Program-made: the position numbers and the translations under genes
From: Tragulus kanchil
Taxonomy: Eukaryota; Chordata; Mammalia; Artiodactyla; Tragulidae
Reading direction: 5' to 3'
Assembly (NCBI GenBank): GCA_022376925.1
Contig: JAIOJX010000005.1
Location: forward strand, 88,247,501-88,311,500
Length of the DNA stretch: 64,000 nt
Notes under the pieces: model-generated
The model's input: the letters and a program-made list of their open reading frames with translations, nothing else
What the model was told of the DNA's origin: nothing
Databases searched by the model: none
Shown here: positions 12,801 through 23,798 of the stretch, in pieces
Numbering within the stretch: position 1 is the first letter of the stretch
Layout: each line of letters opens with the position of its first letter

Positions 12801-12954
12801 TCTTGGGACTTTGCTAAACTCACCGATTAGCTCTAGCAATTTTCTGATTATATCTTTAAGGTTTTCTATGTATATTATCATGTCATCTGCAAATAGAGTT
12901 TTACTTCTTTGCCAATTGGATTTCTTCTATTGTTTTTCTTCTCTGATTACTGTT
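9825..12954 (-). mobile_element. Younger ruminant L1, 5'-truncated, minus strand, with 12-bp TSD
   Basis: The T-rich left end (antisense tail) is followed by L1 3' UTR ('ggataattactttacagaattgtgttggtttctgc') and then ORF2 C-terminal sequence read on the minus strand. An open stretch at 11291-11686 (copy at 12231-12626) reads [20 protein letters not shown], then GGINIPDFRLYYS, then IFDKGGKNIQWGKCSLFNK. These are standard L1 ORF2 C-terminal motifs. Flanking repeats GAGCTCAG(C/T)TCTT lie at 9813-9824 and 12955-12966 and are a target-site duplication. Removing the 940-bp internal duplication leaves an insertion of roughly 2.2 kb. Not functional. Confidence 0.85.
10976..12857. repeat. Adjacent direct duplication 3 (unit 940 bp)
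   Basis: Copy 1 is about 10976-11917 and copy 2 about 11916-12857, with constant offset 940 and essentially no mismatches. It lies wholly inside the L1 ORF2 segment, so the L1 reads 'ORF2 part, then the same part again', which no L1 structure predicts. The junction shares only a few bases (CTTT/GAG). Confidence 0.95.
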
Positions 12955-13204
12955 GAGCTCAGTTCTTCAGGTTTCACATGTAAGTAAGATCATATAGTAT
13001 TGGCCTTTGTCTGTCTGACATTTCATTTAACATAATAAACTCAATGTCCATCCATGTTGTATATGACAGGATTTTCTTATTTTTATGGCTGGATATTCAT
13101 ATGCATTATGTATAGGTAATTATAGATGAATATATGATATATACACAAATTCTAATATAAATAGGTATGTTACATGAGTATACGTATATATATGTGTGTA
13201 TATG

Positions 13205-14845
13205 TATATCAGTTCAGTTCAGTCACTCAGTTGTGTTCAACTATTTGTGATCTCATGGATTGCACCATGCCAGGCTTCCCTGTCCTTCACTATTACCAGA
13301 GCTTTCTCAAACTCACATCCATTGACTCAGTGATGCCATCCAACCATCTTGTCCTCTGTCATCAGTTTCTCCTTCTGCCTTCTATTTTCCCACATCAGGG
13401 TCATTTCTAGTGGATTGGCTCTTTACATCAGATGGCCAAAGTATTATAGCTTCAGCTTCAGTCCTTCCAGTGAATATTCAGGATTGATTTCCTTTAGGAT
13501 TGACTGGCTTGATCTCCTTGCAATCCAAGACTCTCAAGACTCTTCTCCAGCACCACAGTTCAAAGGCATCAATTCTTCAGCACTCCAGCCTTCTTTATGG
13601 TCCAACTCTCACATCCATACAGGACTACTGGAAAAAACTATAGTTTTGACTATATGGATCACTGTCGGCAAAGTGAAATCTTGGCTTTTTAATATGCCAT
13701 CTATGTCTGTCATAGCTTTTCTTTCAAGGAGAAAGCGTCTTGTAATTTCACGGCAGCAGTTACCATCCACAGTGATTTTGGAGCCCAAGGAAATAAAATC
13801 TCTCATGCTTTCCATTGTTTGCTCATTTGTTTGCCGTGAATTGATGGGACCAGGTGCCCTGATCTTAATTTTTTTTGGGGGGGTGGCCACTTCTGTTGAT
13901 CTTTCATTTATTTCTATCTTTGTTCTTTGGCCCACTTGACTTCACACTCTAGGATGCCTGGTTCTAGGTGAGCTGATCACAGCATTGTGGTTATTCAGGT
14001 CATTAAGATCTTTTTTGTATAGTTCTGTGTATTCTTGATGCCTGTTCTTAGTATCTTCTGCTTCTGTTAGGTACATACCATGTCTGTACTTTACTGTGCC
14101 TATCTTTGCATGAAATGTTCACTTGGTATCTCTGATTTCTTGTAGAGACCTCTAGTCTTTCCTATTCTATTGTTTTCCTCTATTTCTTTACATTGTCCAC
14201 TTAAGAAAGCTTTCTTATCTCTCCTTGTTATTCCCTGGAACTTGACATTCAGATGGCTGTATCTTTCCTTTTCTATTTTGTCTTTTACTTCTCTTCTTTT
14301 CTCAGCTATTTATAAAGCCTCCTCAGACAATCTTTTTGCCATTTTTGTATTTTATTTCTTGGGGATGGTTTTGATTATGGCTTCCTACCCATAGTTCTTC
14401 AGTACTCTATCAAATCTAATCCCTTGAATCTATTTGTCACTTCAATTGTTTAATCATAATGAATTTGATTAGGTCATGACTAAATGACCTAGTGGTTTTC
14501 CCTTTCAATTTAAATATGGATTTTGCAATAAGGAGTTTATGATCTGAGTCACAGTCAGCTCCTGGTTTTGTTTTTGCTGACTGCATAGAGTTTCTCCATC
14601 CTCGTCTACAAAGAATAAAATCAATCCTATTTTGGTACTGACCATCTGGTGATGTTCATGTATAGAGTCATCTCTTAAGTTGTTGGAAAAGGGTGTTTTC
14701 TATGACCAGCATGTTCTCTTGGCAAAAGTCTGTTAGCTTTTGTCCTGCTTCATTTTGTACTGCAAGGCCAAATTTGCCTGTTACGCCAGGTATCTCTTGA
14801 CTTCCTACTATTTTGCATTCCAGACTCCTATAATGATAAAGGCAA
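13205..14845 (-). mobile_element. BovB (RTE) LINE, minus strand, internally deleted
   Basis: It starts with the antisense BovB 3' end (TCAGTTCAGTTCAGTCACTC) and runs through antisense ORF text ('ctccatcctcgtctacaaag', 'tcttggcaaaagtctgttag', 'aaatttgcctgttacgccagg'). On the minus strand about 13609-13935 reads GPINSRQTNEQTMESMRDFI and SLGSKITVDGNC, the BovB C-terminal region. The reverse-transcriptase core is missing: C-terminal text stops at about 13865 and endonuclease-side text resumes near 13935 after a SINE scrap. Truncated and non-functional. Confidence 0.85.
13868..13933 (-). mobile_element. CHR-like SINE 3' fragment inside BovB
   Basis: A T/G-rich run followed by GTGGCCACTTCTGTTGATCT and 'tctatctttgttctttggccc' matches the antisense 3' end of the local CHR-like SINE. 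It replaces the BovB reverse-transcriptase core. Confidence 0.7.
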
Positions 14846-14847
14846 GA

Positions 14848-14945
14848 ACACAGTAGGGGTAGTTGGTTCCTTCTCCAGGGAATCTTCTCTACCCAGGGAT
14901 CAAACCCAGGTCTCCTGCATCTCAGGCAGATTCTTGAGCAGCTGA
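14848..14945 (-). mobile_element. Bov-tA head fragment, minus strand
   Basis: Contains 'ccttctccagggaatcttctctacccagggatcaaacccaggtctcctgcat' type text, i.e. the B-box region and body of a Bov-tA SINE in reverse. It abuts the BovB endonuclease end. Confidence 0.75.
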
Positions 14946-15800
14946 GCACCAGTAAAGCCTATATATGTTTATATATAACATTTTCATCAGGCATTTGTCC
15001 CTTGATGTGTACTTAGGTTATTCCACTTCTTGGCTCCTGTGAATAATGCTGCAGTGAGTGAGCAAAGGAGTGCAGAGACTTCTTTCAGATAGTGATATCT
15101 TGTCCTTCAGATATATATTAATACTGGGAAGTAAGAGCATATGGTAATTCTGGTTTTAATTTTTTTGAGGAATCTCCATACTGTTTTCTATAGTGGCTGT
15201 ACCAATTTACATTGCCACCCATAGTGCAAAAGAATTCCTTTTACTCCACATGTTCCTCAGCATTTACTTCTGTCTCTTTGAGAATAGCCATTCTAACAGG
15301 TGTAATATCTTACTGGAGTTTGATTACATCTCCCTGATACTTAGTGATGCTGAGTACCTTTTCTTGCACTTATTGGCCTTTGTATGTTCTCTTTGAAAAA
15401 TATTTACTCAACTTCTTTGATTTTTAATGAGATTATTTCAGATTTTTGCTACTGATTTGTATATGCTTTTTATAATTTTTGAATATTAACCTCTTATCAG
15501 ATTTGTGACTTGTAAATCTTTATCCCATTCCATAGGTTGCCTTTTTCATTTTCTTAATTCTTTTGCTGTATATAAACTTTTTACTTTGATGTAATCCCAC
15601 TAGATTTTTTACTTTTGTTACTTGGGATTTTGGTATTATATCCAAAATTTAATTGCCAAGATGAGTATCAAAGAGCTTTCCCTTATGTTTTCTTTGGAGT
15701 ATATATTTTCAGGCCATACATTTAAGTGTTTAATCTATTTCTAGATAATTTTTGCAGTGGCATAAGTGTTCAGTTTCATTCTTTCGGATGTAGATATCGC

Positions 15801-16537
15801 CTCACTAAATTCTTTTAAGAAGAAAGACTTTATTTCACAGGTTCAATGGTACGTGTGCTACAGCAAAAGCTGTAGCAGTCTCCATTGAAACCTGCACTGA
15901 TGTATAACTTAGACATTATTGGGGAACAATTAATTCCTTGTAGAATGTAGATTTAATCTAATATAATGCCAATTTTTACATTAATTTTAGATTCTATTTT
16001 AGTACTAGAGGTTAAATTTTCATTACCAAAAAATGAGAATAACGTTATAGCTACTACTAAGGTAATGATCTGTGAAATTAACTCCCCACTATTGCTTTGA
16101 AAATATACCCCTAGGTGGTTAGGAGAAATTCCAACTTCGTCTATATCTGTTATTCAATTCTTCTGTCATCATTTACTATTGGCTTGATTGTCACTTCTCT
16201 TCTTCCTTGACCCCAACCAATTAAATGCAATTGTTTCTAAACTCTTTAAATGAGGGCATTTTTCTTCCCTCCTACTTCTGAACTCACAAGATTAGTCAAA
16301 ACAGTTCTTCCCAAATCAGCCTTGACTGTCCTAACTCCTCTTGTGGACAGGGATCCTGTGTTCACCATAGGCACCTCATTGTTAGACAGTTTCTGTACTT
16401 TTGTTGCTTCCATGTCTCCTTCAGTGCCTACATCTAGAAGCCATGTAAGCAGGACATTTCTAGTTCTGTGAAGATTTCAGGTAAAGCTTCCACTGCTCAA
16501 AGGACCTCTCCCATCATTCCATCAGTTCAGCATAAAG
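15801..16537. other. Unique sequence, unidentified
   Basis: No repeat recognised. A 73-residue open frame on the plus strand at 16250-16471 has no recognisable domain and is probably chance. The stretch contains the host sequence of the next SINE (TGGGGCCCATTCTT). Confidence 0.4.
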
Positions 16538-16551
16538 TGGGGCCCATTCTT

Positions 16552-16871
16552 TTTTTTTGTTTTTAAGATTTATTTATTTATTTATTTTGGGGGTGGGGAG
16601 GGAAGGCAGCGGGCGGGCTACTTCTATTGGTCTTTCATTTGTCTATTTTCATCCAGCTTTGTTCTTTGACCTGTGTGGGCCTCCCATCGCGGTGGCCTCA
16701 ATGGTCGCAGAGCACCGGCTCTGGGTGCATGTGCTCCAGAGCTCCAGCTTGGTAATTGGACACATCGGTCCAGCCACTCCGCGGGACGTGGGATCTTCCA
16801 AGGCTAGGGATCAAACTGGCGCCCCTTGCACTGCAAGGCGGTGTCCTTACCCACTAGACCACCAGGGAAGA
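16552..16871 (-). mobile_element. CHR-like 3'-extended SINE, minus strand, with TSD
   Basis: A T-rich tail (TTTATTTATTTATTTATTTT) leads into antisense 'ctattggtctttcatttgtc', then the CpG-rich middle and the antisense B box GGGATCAAACTGG, and ends GACCACCAGGGAAG. A perfect 14-bp target-site duplication TGGGGCCCATTCTT lies at 16538-16551 and 16872-16885. Confidence 0.92.
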
Positions 16872-16885
16872 TGGGGCCCATTCTT

Positions 16886-17008
16886 GTTCCAGCTCCAATA
16901 AGACCTCCTATAGCACCATACTGAAAATCACCATCCCTTTACTAAATTAAAAAAAACAACAACAACAAACTATGCTGCATGTCTTTTTATTTAATTGTAG
17001 GCATTCTT

Positions 17009-17051
<43 letters not shown>

Positions 17052-17250
17052 CTTGATCCCCTTCTCTAAACCACTCTCCTCCCTTCTGGCAGCCACTGAT
17101 CTGTGTTCACAATCTCTCTCTATATATATATGTGCTAAATACTTCTATTATAGTTTCATGATACCTTCCATATTTTTCCTTTGTAGCTTTTTAATGTCTT
17201 TTTACTGAAGTATTATTAAGAAGTAGAATTTAAAAAGAACATTAATTTTC
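16886..17250. repeat. Unique sequence with (CA)n microsatellite
   Basis: A pure CA run lies at about 17012-17049, with a short TA run near 17121. The rest is unremarkable and has no gene. Confidence 0.8.
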
Positions 17251-17386
17251 AGGGAGCAACATAATAATTTGACATTTGTATATACTGTAAAATGATCATC
17301 AAAATAAGTCTACTTATTCTCTGTCATCATACAAATTTTCAGAAACAATTTTTTCTTTATGAGAATTCTTTAAGATTTGCTTTCTT

Positions 17387-17714
17387 GGGCTTCCCTGGTG
17401 GTCCAGTAGGTAAGGACACTGCTTTGCAGTGCAGGGGGCGCTGGTTTGATCCCTGGCTTGGGAAGATCCCACATGCCGCAGAGCGGCTAGACTGATGTGT
17501 CCAATCACCGAGCTGGAGCTCTGGAGCTCATGCGCCCAGAGCCGGTGCTCTGCGACAACAGAGGCCACTGCAATGGGAGGCCCACACGGGCCAAAGAACA
17601 AAGATGGATGAAAATGGACAAATGAAAGGCCAATAGAAGTGGTCCGCCTGCTCCCCTCCCTCCCCACCCCACCGAAAATAAATAAATAAATAAATAAATC
17701 TTTTAAAAAAAAAG
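17387..17714 (+). mobile_element. CHR-like 3'-extended SINE with TSD
   Basis: A full-length plus-strand copy with head GGGCTTCCCTGGTGGTCCAG, B box GGTTTGATCCC, 'gggccaaagaacaaagatgga', and a tail of AAATAAATAAATAAATAAAT plus A-run. A perfect 14-bp target-site duplication AGATTTGCTTTCTT lies at 17373-17386 and 17715-17728. It splits the old L1 3' UTR. Confidence 0.93.
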
Positions 17715-18712
17715 AGATTTGCTTTCTTAGTAGGTCTTGATTCTGTAGTAAAGTATTACTGATCACAGTCATCTGGCTGTACATTATATTCCTATGACTT
17801 AATTATAACTGGAGGTTTGTACCTCTTGATCCACCTTACGCATTTTTCCTAACAACCCCCTTTACTTCTGGAAACTACCCATCTGTTCTCTTTATAATTT
17901 TGCTTGTTTCACTTTTTAGATTCCACATATAAATGAAATTATACAATATTTATTTTTCTCAGATTTAATTCACTAATATTTTCCAGGTCCATCCATGGTT
18001 CTCTCAAATAGCAAGATTTCTTTTTTATGGCTAAGTAGTATTCCACTGTACACACACATCCATTTCCACTCTTCCTTATCCATTCATCCATCAATGGACA
18101 CCTGGGTTGATTCCATTTTGTGGCTATTATAAATACTACTACAGTGAACCTGGAGTCACATGTGTCTTTTTGAGTTAATGTTTTAATTTTCTTTGAGTGG
18201 ACAGTCAGAAATGGCATTGCTGGATCTATATGGTAGATCTATTTTGAATTTTTTGAGGCATATCCATACCCTTTTCCATAGTGACTGTACCAATTTAAAT
18301 TCCCACCAACAGTACACAAAGGTTCCTCTTCCATGTCCTCACCAAAATGTTGTTTATTATTATAATAACAGCTATTCTGACAAGTGTGGGGTGATAGCTT
18401 ACCATGATTTTGATTTGCACGTCCCTGATGATTAGTGGTATTGAGCATCTTTCCATTTGCCTATATGTTGTCTTTGGAAAAAGGTTTATTTAGAGCCTCT
18501 GCCCATTTTTAGTCAGATGGCTAGTTTGTTACTGACTTGTGTGAATTCTTTATATATTTTGGTTAGCTACTCTTTATTAGACACATCATTTACAAATATC
18601 TTTTCCCATTGAGTAAGTTGCGTTTTTACTTGGTTGATGATTTCCTTCACTGTATAGATTTTTAGTTTGATGTAGCCTATTTGTCTATTTTTGCTTTTGT
18701 TTCCATTGCTTC

Positions 18713-20881
18713 TGGGGTCATTTCCAAATTTTATATACAGATCTAAATTTATATATATGTATATATATATACACACACACACATATACACACATGCATAA
18801 ATATATATAGTTAAGACCAATGTCAGCTAAGAGCTTACTGCTTATGTTTTTTTCTAGGAGTTTTATGGTTTCTGATCTCATATTCAAGTGTTTTACCCAT
18901 TTTTTTTTTTTAAGATTTATTTATTTATTTATTTTTGGGCGGGTGTCGGGGAGGGAGGGGAGCAGGTGGGCCACTTCTATTGGTCTTTCATTTCTCTGTT
19001 TTCGTCCGTCTTTGTTCTTTGGCTCCTGCGGGCCTCCCATCACAGTGGCGTCTGTTGTCGCAGAGCACCGGCTCTGGGCGCATGCGCTCCAGAGCTCCGG
19101 CTCGGTGATTGGACACATCAGTCCAGCTGCTCCGCGGCATGTGGGATCTTCCCAGGCCAGGGATTGAACCGGCACCCCTTGCACTGCAAGGCAGTGTCCT
19201 TCCCCACTGGACCACCAGGGGAATCCCTGTTTTACCCATTTTGAGTTAATTTTTTAGTCTAGGGTAAGATGGTGGCTCAGTGTTATTCTTTTACATGTGG
19301 TTGTCCAGTTTTCCCAACACTATTTGTTGAAAAATTGTCCTTTACCCATGTATGCTTTTGCTTCCTTTGGCATAAATTAGTTGACCATATGGCATAGATT
19401 TATTCCTGGGCTTTCTATCCTGTTCCATTGATATATATGTCTGTCTTTATGCCAATGCCTACTGTTTTGGTTTGTAGTATAATTAGAAGTTAGGAAGTGT
19501 GATGCCTAAAGCTTTGCTCTGCTTTCTCATGATGGCTTTGGCTATTTGGGATCTTTTATGTTTCCATTCAAATTTCAGAATTGATTGTTCCATTTCTATG
19601 AGAAATGCCATTGGACTTTTGATCAGGATTACACTGAATCTGTAGATGGTTTTGGGTAGAAGGGTCATTTTAACAACATTCATTCTTCCAGTTCATGAAC
19701 AAAGAATATCTTCCCATTTGTGTCTTTTAACAATTCTTTCCTTCATATGTTTTTCAGTGTATTGGTCTTTTGCCTCCTTGGTTAAGCTCACTTGAAACTA
19801 TTTTTTGGGGTCATTTCCAAATTTTATATACAGATCTAAATTTATATATATGTATATATATATACACACACACACATATACACACATGCATAAATATATA
19901 TAGTTAAGACCAATGTCAGCTAAGAGCTTACTGCTTATGTTTTTTTCTAGGAGTTTTATGGTTTCTGATCTCATATTCAAGTGTTTTACCCATTTTTTTT
20001 TTTTAAGATTTATTTATTTATTTATTTTTGGGCGGGTGTCGGGGAGGGAGGGGAGCAGGTGGGCCACTTCTATTGGTCTTTCATTTCTCTGTTTTCGTCC
20101 GTCTTTGTTCTTTGGCTCCTGCGGGCCTCCCATCACAGTGGCGTCTGTTGTCGCAGAGCACCGGCTCTGGGCGCATGCGCTCCAGAGCTCCGGCTCGGTG
20201 ATTGGACACATCAGTCCAGCTGCTCCGCGGCATGTGGGATCTTCCCAGGCCAGGGATTGAACCGGCACCCCTTGCACTGCAAGGCAGTGTCCTTCCCCAC
20301 TGGACCACCAGGGGAATCCCTGTTTTACCCATTTTGAGTTAATTTTTTAGTCTAGGGTAAGATGGTGGCTCAGTGTTATTCTTTTACATGTGGTTGTCCA
20401 GTTTTCCCAACACTATTTGTTGAAAAATTGTCCTTTACCCATGTATGCTTTTGCTTCCTTTGGCATAAATTAGTTGACCATATGGCATAGATTTATTCCT
20501 GGGCTTTCTATCCTGTTCCATTGATATATATGTCTGTCTTTATGCCAATGCCTACTGTTTTGGTTTGTAGTATAATTAGAAGTTAGGAAGTGTGATGCCT
20601 AAAGCTTTGCTCTGCTTTCTCATGATGGCTTTGGCTATTTGGGATCTTTTATGTTTCCATTCAAATTTCAGAATTGATTGTTCCATTTCTATGAGAAATG
20701 CCATTGGACTTTTGATCAGGATTACACTGAATCTGTAGATGGTTTTGGGTAGAAGGGTCATTTTAACAACATTCATTCTTCCAGTTCATGAACAAAGAAT
20801 ATCTTCCCATTTGTGTCTTTTAACAATTCTTTCCTTCATATGTTTTTCAGTGTATTGGTCTTTTGCCTCCTTGGTTAAGCT
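18713..20881. repeat. Adjacent direct duplication 4 (offset 1,093 bp)
   Basis: Copy 1 is 18713-19788 and copy 2 is 19806-20881. They are separated by about 17 bp of non-matching filler (19789-19805). The block contains L1 ORF2 text plus a complete SINE with its target-site duplication, all duplicated without visible difference. A transposition event would not copy this combination. Confidence 0.95.
18904..19227 (-). mobile_element. CHR-like 3'-extended SINE, minus strand, with TSD
   Basis: A T-rich tail and TTTATTTATTTATTTTTGGG, then CpG-rich GGCGCATGCGCTCCAGAGCT, ending CACCAGGGGAATCCC. The target-site duplication TGTTTTACCCATTTT lies at 18889-18903 and 19228-19242. The same insertion reappears at 19997-20320 inside copy 2 of duplication 4, so only one event is implied. 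Confidence 0.93.
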
Positions 20882-22960
20882 TATCCCTGGGTATTTTATT
20901 CTTTTTTCTTCTTCTTTTTCGGATAGTTTGTTGTTAGTCTGTAAAAATGCAACTCATTTTTGTATCATGCCTTTGCACCCTGAAGCTTTACTGAGTTTTT
21001 AAAAATTAATTTACTAATTCAAGCAGTTTGGGGGTAGTCTTTAGGGTTTTCTCTATATAAAATCATGCTATCCACAAATAGCGACAGTTGTACCTCTTCA
21101 TTTCCAGTTTGGATGCCTCTTACTTCTTTTTCCTGCCTAATTTCTAGCAATTGCAGTACTATGTTGGATATAAACATGTTATGGTCCACTACTATTATTT
21201 ATTGATGGCTTCTTTTCCCTTTAGGTCTGTTAATATTTGCTTTATTATGTTTAGGTGCTTCTAGATTGGATGCATAAATATTTACAAATGTCATATCTTC
21301 TTTATCATTATGTAATGTCTATGTCTTTAAACACTTATTTATTTATCTTTTGGGGGTTGGGGTGGGGAGGGAGGGGGATGGCCTGGCCACTTCTATTGGT
21401 CTTTCATTTCTCTAATTTCATCCATCTTTGTTCTTTTGGCTCTTCTGGGCCTCCCATCGCGGTGGCCTCTGTTGTCGCAGAGCACTGGCTCTGGGCACAT
21501 GCGCTCCAGAGCTCTGGCTCGGTAATTGGACACATCAGTCCAGCCGCTCTGCGGCACGTGGGATCTTCCCAGGCCAGGGATCGAACCGGTGGCCCTTGCA
21601 CTGCAAGGTGATGTCCTTACCCACTGGACCACCAGGGAAGCCCTGTCTATGTTTTTAATTACAGACTTTGTTTTACTGCCCATTTTGTCTGATAGAAGTA
21701 TAGCTACTTCAGCTGTTTTTTGGTTTCCATTTCGTGAAACACCTTTTCCATTCCTTCACGTTCAGTCTCTGTACACTTACATCTGAAGTTAGTTTCTTGT
21801 AAGCAAAACATATATGTGGGTCATGGTTTTAAAATAGAAGTTTTTTTTATCCTAAAAGCTACTTCAGCTGTTTTTGGTTTCATTACAATGTTTAAATTTA
21901 ACAACATTCATTCTTCCAGTTCATGAACAAAGAATATCTTCCCATTTGTGTCTTTTAACAATTCTTTCCTTCATATGTTTTTCAGTGTATTGGTCTTTTG
22001 CCTCCTTGGTTAAGCTTATCCCTGGGTATTTTATTCTTTTTTCTTCTTCTTTTTCGGATAGTTTGTTGTTAGTCTGTAAAAATGCAACTCATTTTTGTAT
22101 CATGCCTTTGCACCCTGAAGCTTTACTGAGTTTTTAAAAATTAATTTACTAATTCAAGCAGTTTGGGGGTAGTCTTTAGGGTTTTCTCTATATAAAATCA
22201 TGCTATCCACAAATAGCGACAGTTGTACCTCTTCATTTCCAGTTTGGATGCCTCTTACTTCTTTTTCCTGCCTAATTTCTAGCAATTGCAGTACTATGTT
22301 GGATATAAACATGTTATGGTCCACTACTATTATTTATTGATGGCTTCTTTTCCCTTTAGGTCTGTTAATATTTGCTTTATTATGTTTAGGTGCTTCTAGA
22401 TTGGATGCATAAATATTTACAAATGTCATATCTTCTTTATCATTATGTAATGTCTATGTCTTTAAACACTTATTTATTTATCTTTTGGGGGGTGGGGTGG
22501 GGAGGGAGGGGGATGGCCTGGCCACTTCTATTGGTCGTTCATTTCTCTATTTTCATCCATCTTTGTTCTTTTGGCCCTTCTGAGCCTCCCATCGCGGTGG
22601 CCTCTGTTGTCGCAGAGCACTGGCTCTGGGCACATGCGCTCCAGAGCTCTGGCTCGGTAATTGGACACATCAGTCCAGCCGCTCTGCGGCACGTGGGATC
22701 TTCCCAGGCCAGGGATCGAACCGGTGGCCCTTGCACTGCAAGGTGATGTCCTTACCCACTGGACCACCAGGGAAGCCCTGTCTATGTTTTTAATTACAGA
22801 CTTTGTTTTACTGCCCATTTTGTCTGATAGAAGTATAGCTACTTCAGCTGTTTTTTGGTTTCCATTTCGTGAAACACCTTTTCCATTCCTTCACGTTCAG
22901 TCTCTGTACACTTACATCTGAAGTTAGTTTCTTGTAAGCAGCATATATGTGGGTCATGGT
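20764..22960. repeat. Adjacent direct duplication 5 (offset 1,135 bp)
   Basis: Copy 1 is 20764-21827 and copy 2 is 21899-22960. About 71 bp of filler (21828-21898) lies between them and contains a degraded echo of nearby L1 sequence ('agctacttcagctgtttttgg', compare 21702-21727). Differences lie mostly in the SINE (for example CTAATTTCATCC versus CTATTTTCATCC). Copy 1 overlaps the end of duplication 4 copy 2. Confidence 0.95.
21331..21643 (-). mobile_element. CHR-like 3'-extended SINE, minus strand, with TSD
   Basis: Antisense copy ending in GACCACCAGGGAAGCCC. The target-site duplication TGTCTATGT(C/T)TTTAA lies at 21316-21330 and 21644-21658. It appears again at 22466-22778 because of duplication 5. 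Confidence 0.9.
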
Positions 22961-23337
22961 ATTTAATCTATTCAGCCATTCTGTCTTTTGATTGGAGTAT
23001 TTAATCTACTTACTTTTCAAATCACTACTAATAGGCATGTACTTATTGCAATTTTGTTCATTGTTTTCTGGCTATCTTTTAGTTCTTCTCTGTTCCTTTC
23101 TTTTTGATTTCTCTCCTTGTGGTTTAGTGACTTTATAAAGTGTTAATGCTTAGATTCCTTTCCCATTATCTTTTGGGTATCTACCATATTTTTTTGCTTG
23201 GTGGTTATTATGAGATTGATGTATATAACAGCTTATATATGTAACAATCTATTGTTAAGTTGAAAGCAAGTTAAGTTTAAATGCATTTTAAAACTCAGCT
23301 TATTACTACCCCTCCAGTTGTATTTTTGATGTCATTT

Positions 23338-23463
23338 TAAAAAATGTATTTATTGGATGTGCTGCAGGGCATGAGCAATCTTAATTCCTTGACCAAGGTT
23401 AAAACATATGCCCCCTTCAGTGGAAGCATGGAGTCCTAATCACTGGACCACCAGGGAATTCCC
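23338..23463 (-). mobile_element. Older CHR-type SINE fragment, minus strand
   Basis: 'atttattggatgtgctgcagggcatgag', then 'ccttgaccaaggttaaaac', then CACTGGACCACCAGGGAATT. This is the older CHR layout without the long 3' extension seen in the young local family. It interrupts the old L1. Confidence 0.8.
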
Positions 23464-23517
23464 AATGTCACATTTTAAAGTTTTTAATTTTGTGGATCTC
23501 TTATTTTGGATAAGGAA

Positions 23518-23618
23518 ATGCAATCCACTCCAGTGTTCTGGCCTGGAGAATACCATGGACAAAGAAGCCTGGTGAACTACTGGCCATGGGGTCGCAAAGA
23601 GTCGGATACAACTGAGCA
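23518..23618 (+). mobile_element. Bov-tA 3' fragment
   Basis: ATGCAATCCACTCCAGTGTT, 'ggcctggagaataccatggac', then GGGGTCGCAAAGAGTCGGAT. The tRNA-like head is absent. It sits within the old L1. Confidence 0.85.
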
Positions 23619-23798
23619 TTTTCAGGATCTTTTATTTATTATAGCTATAGTTATTTTCACCTATTTTGTCTTTTAACCTTCTTGCTCATTTTATAAGTGA
23701 TTGATCCATTACCTTTACTATATACTTTATCAGTGAGATTTTTGCATAATTTCATGTTACTAATTAGTACACTTTTTAGCTTAAAGAATTTCCTTTAA

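Larger units (their letters stand above)
9460..15800 (-). mobile_element. Old L1 (L1MA-like) 3' part, minus strand, split by two younger LINEs
   Basis: The outer old element is seen in three pieces. The first is 9460-9812, antisense 3' UTR ('gagatataaatgacacataacattgtgt', 'aatttgtatcctttgaccaaca' type text). The second is about 12967-13090 ('gtaagtaagatcatatagtattg'). The third is about 14960-15800 ('gaggaatctccatactgttttctatagtggctgtacc' through 'ttgatgtaatcccactag'). A younger L1 (9825-12954) and a BovB (13205-14845) interrupt it. Base order is colinear across the gaps, which supports nested insertion into one host element. Confidence 0.7.

Noticed and set aside
13349..13939. 196-residue plus-strand frame
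   Set aside because: It is the antisense of the BovB ORF plus a SINE scrap, not a gene.
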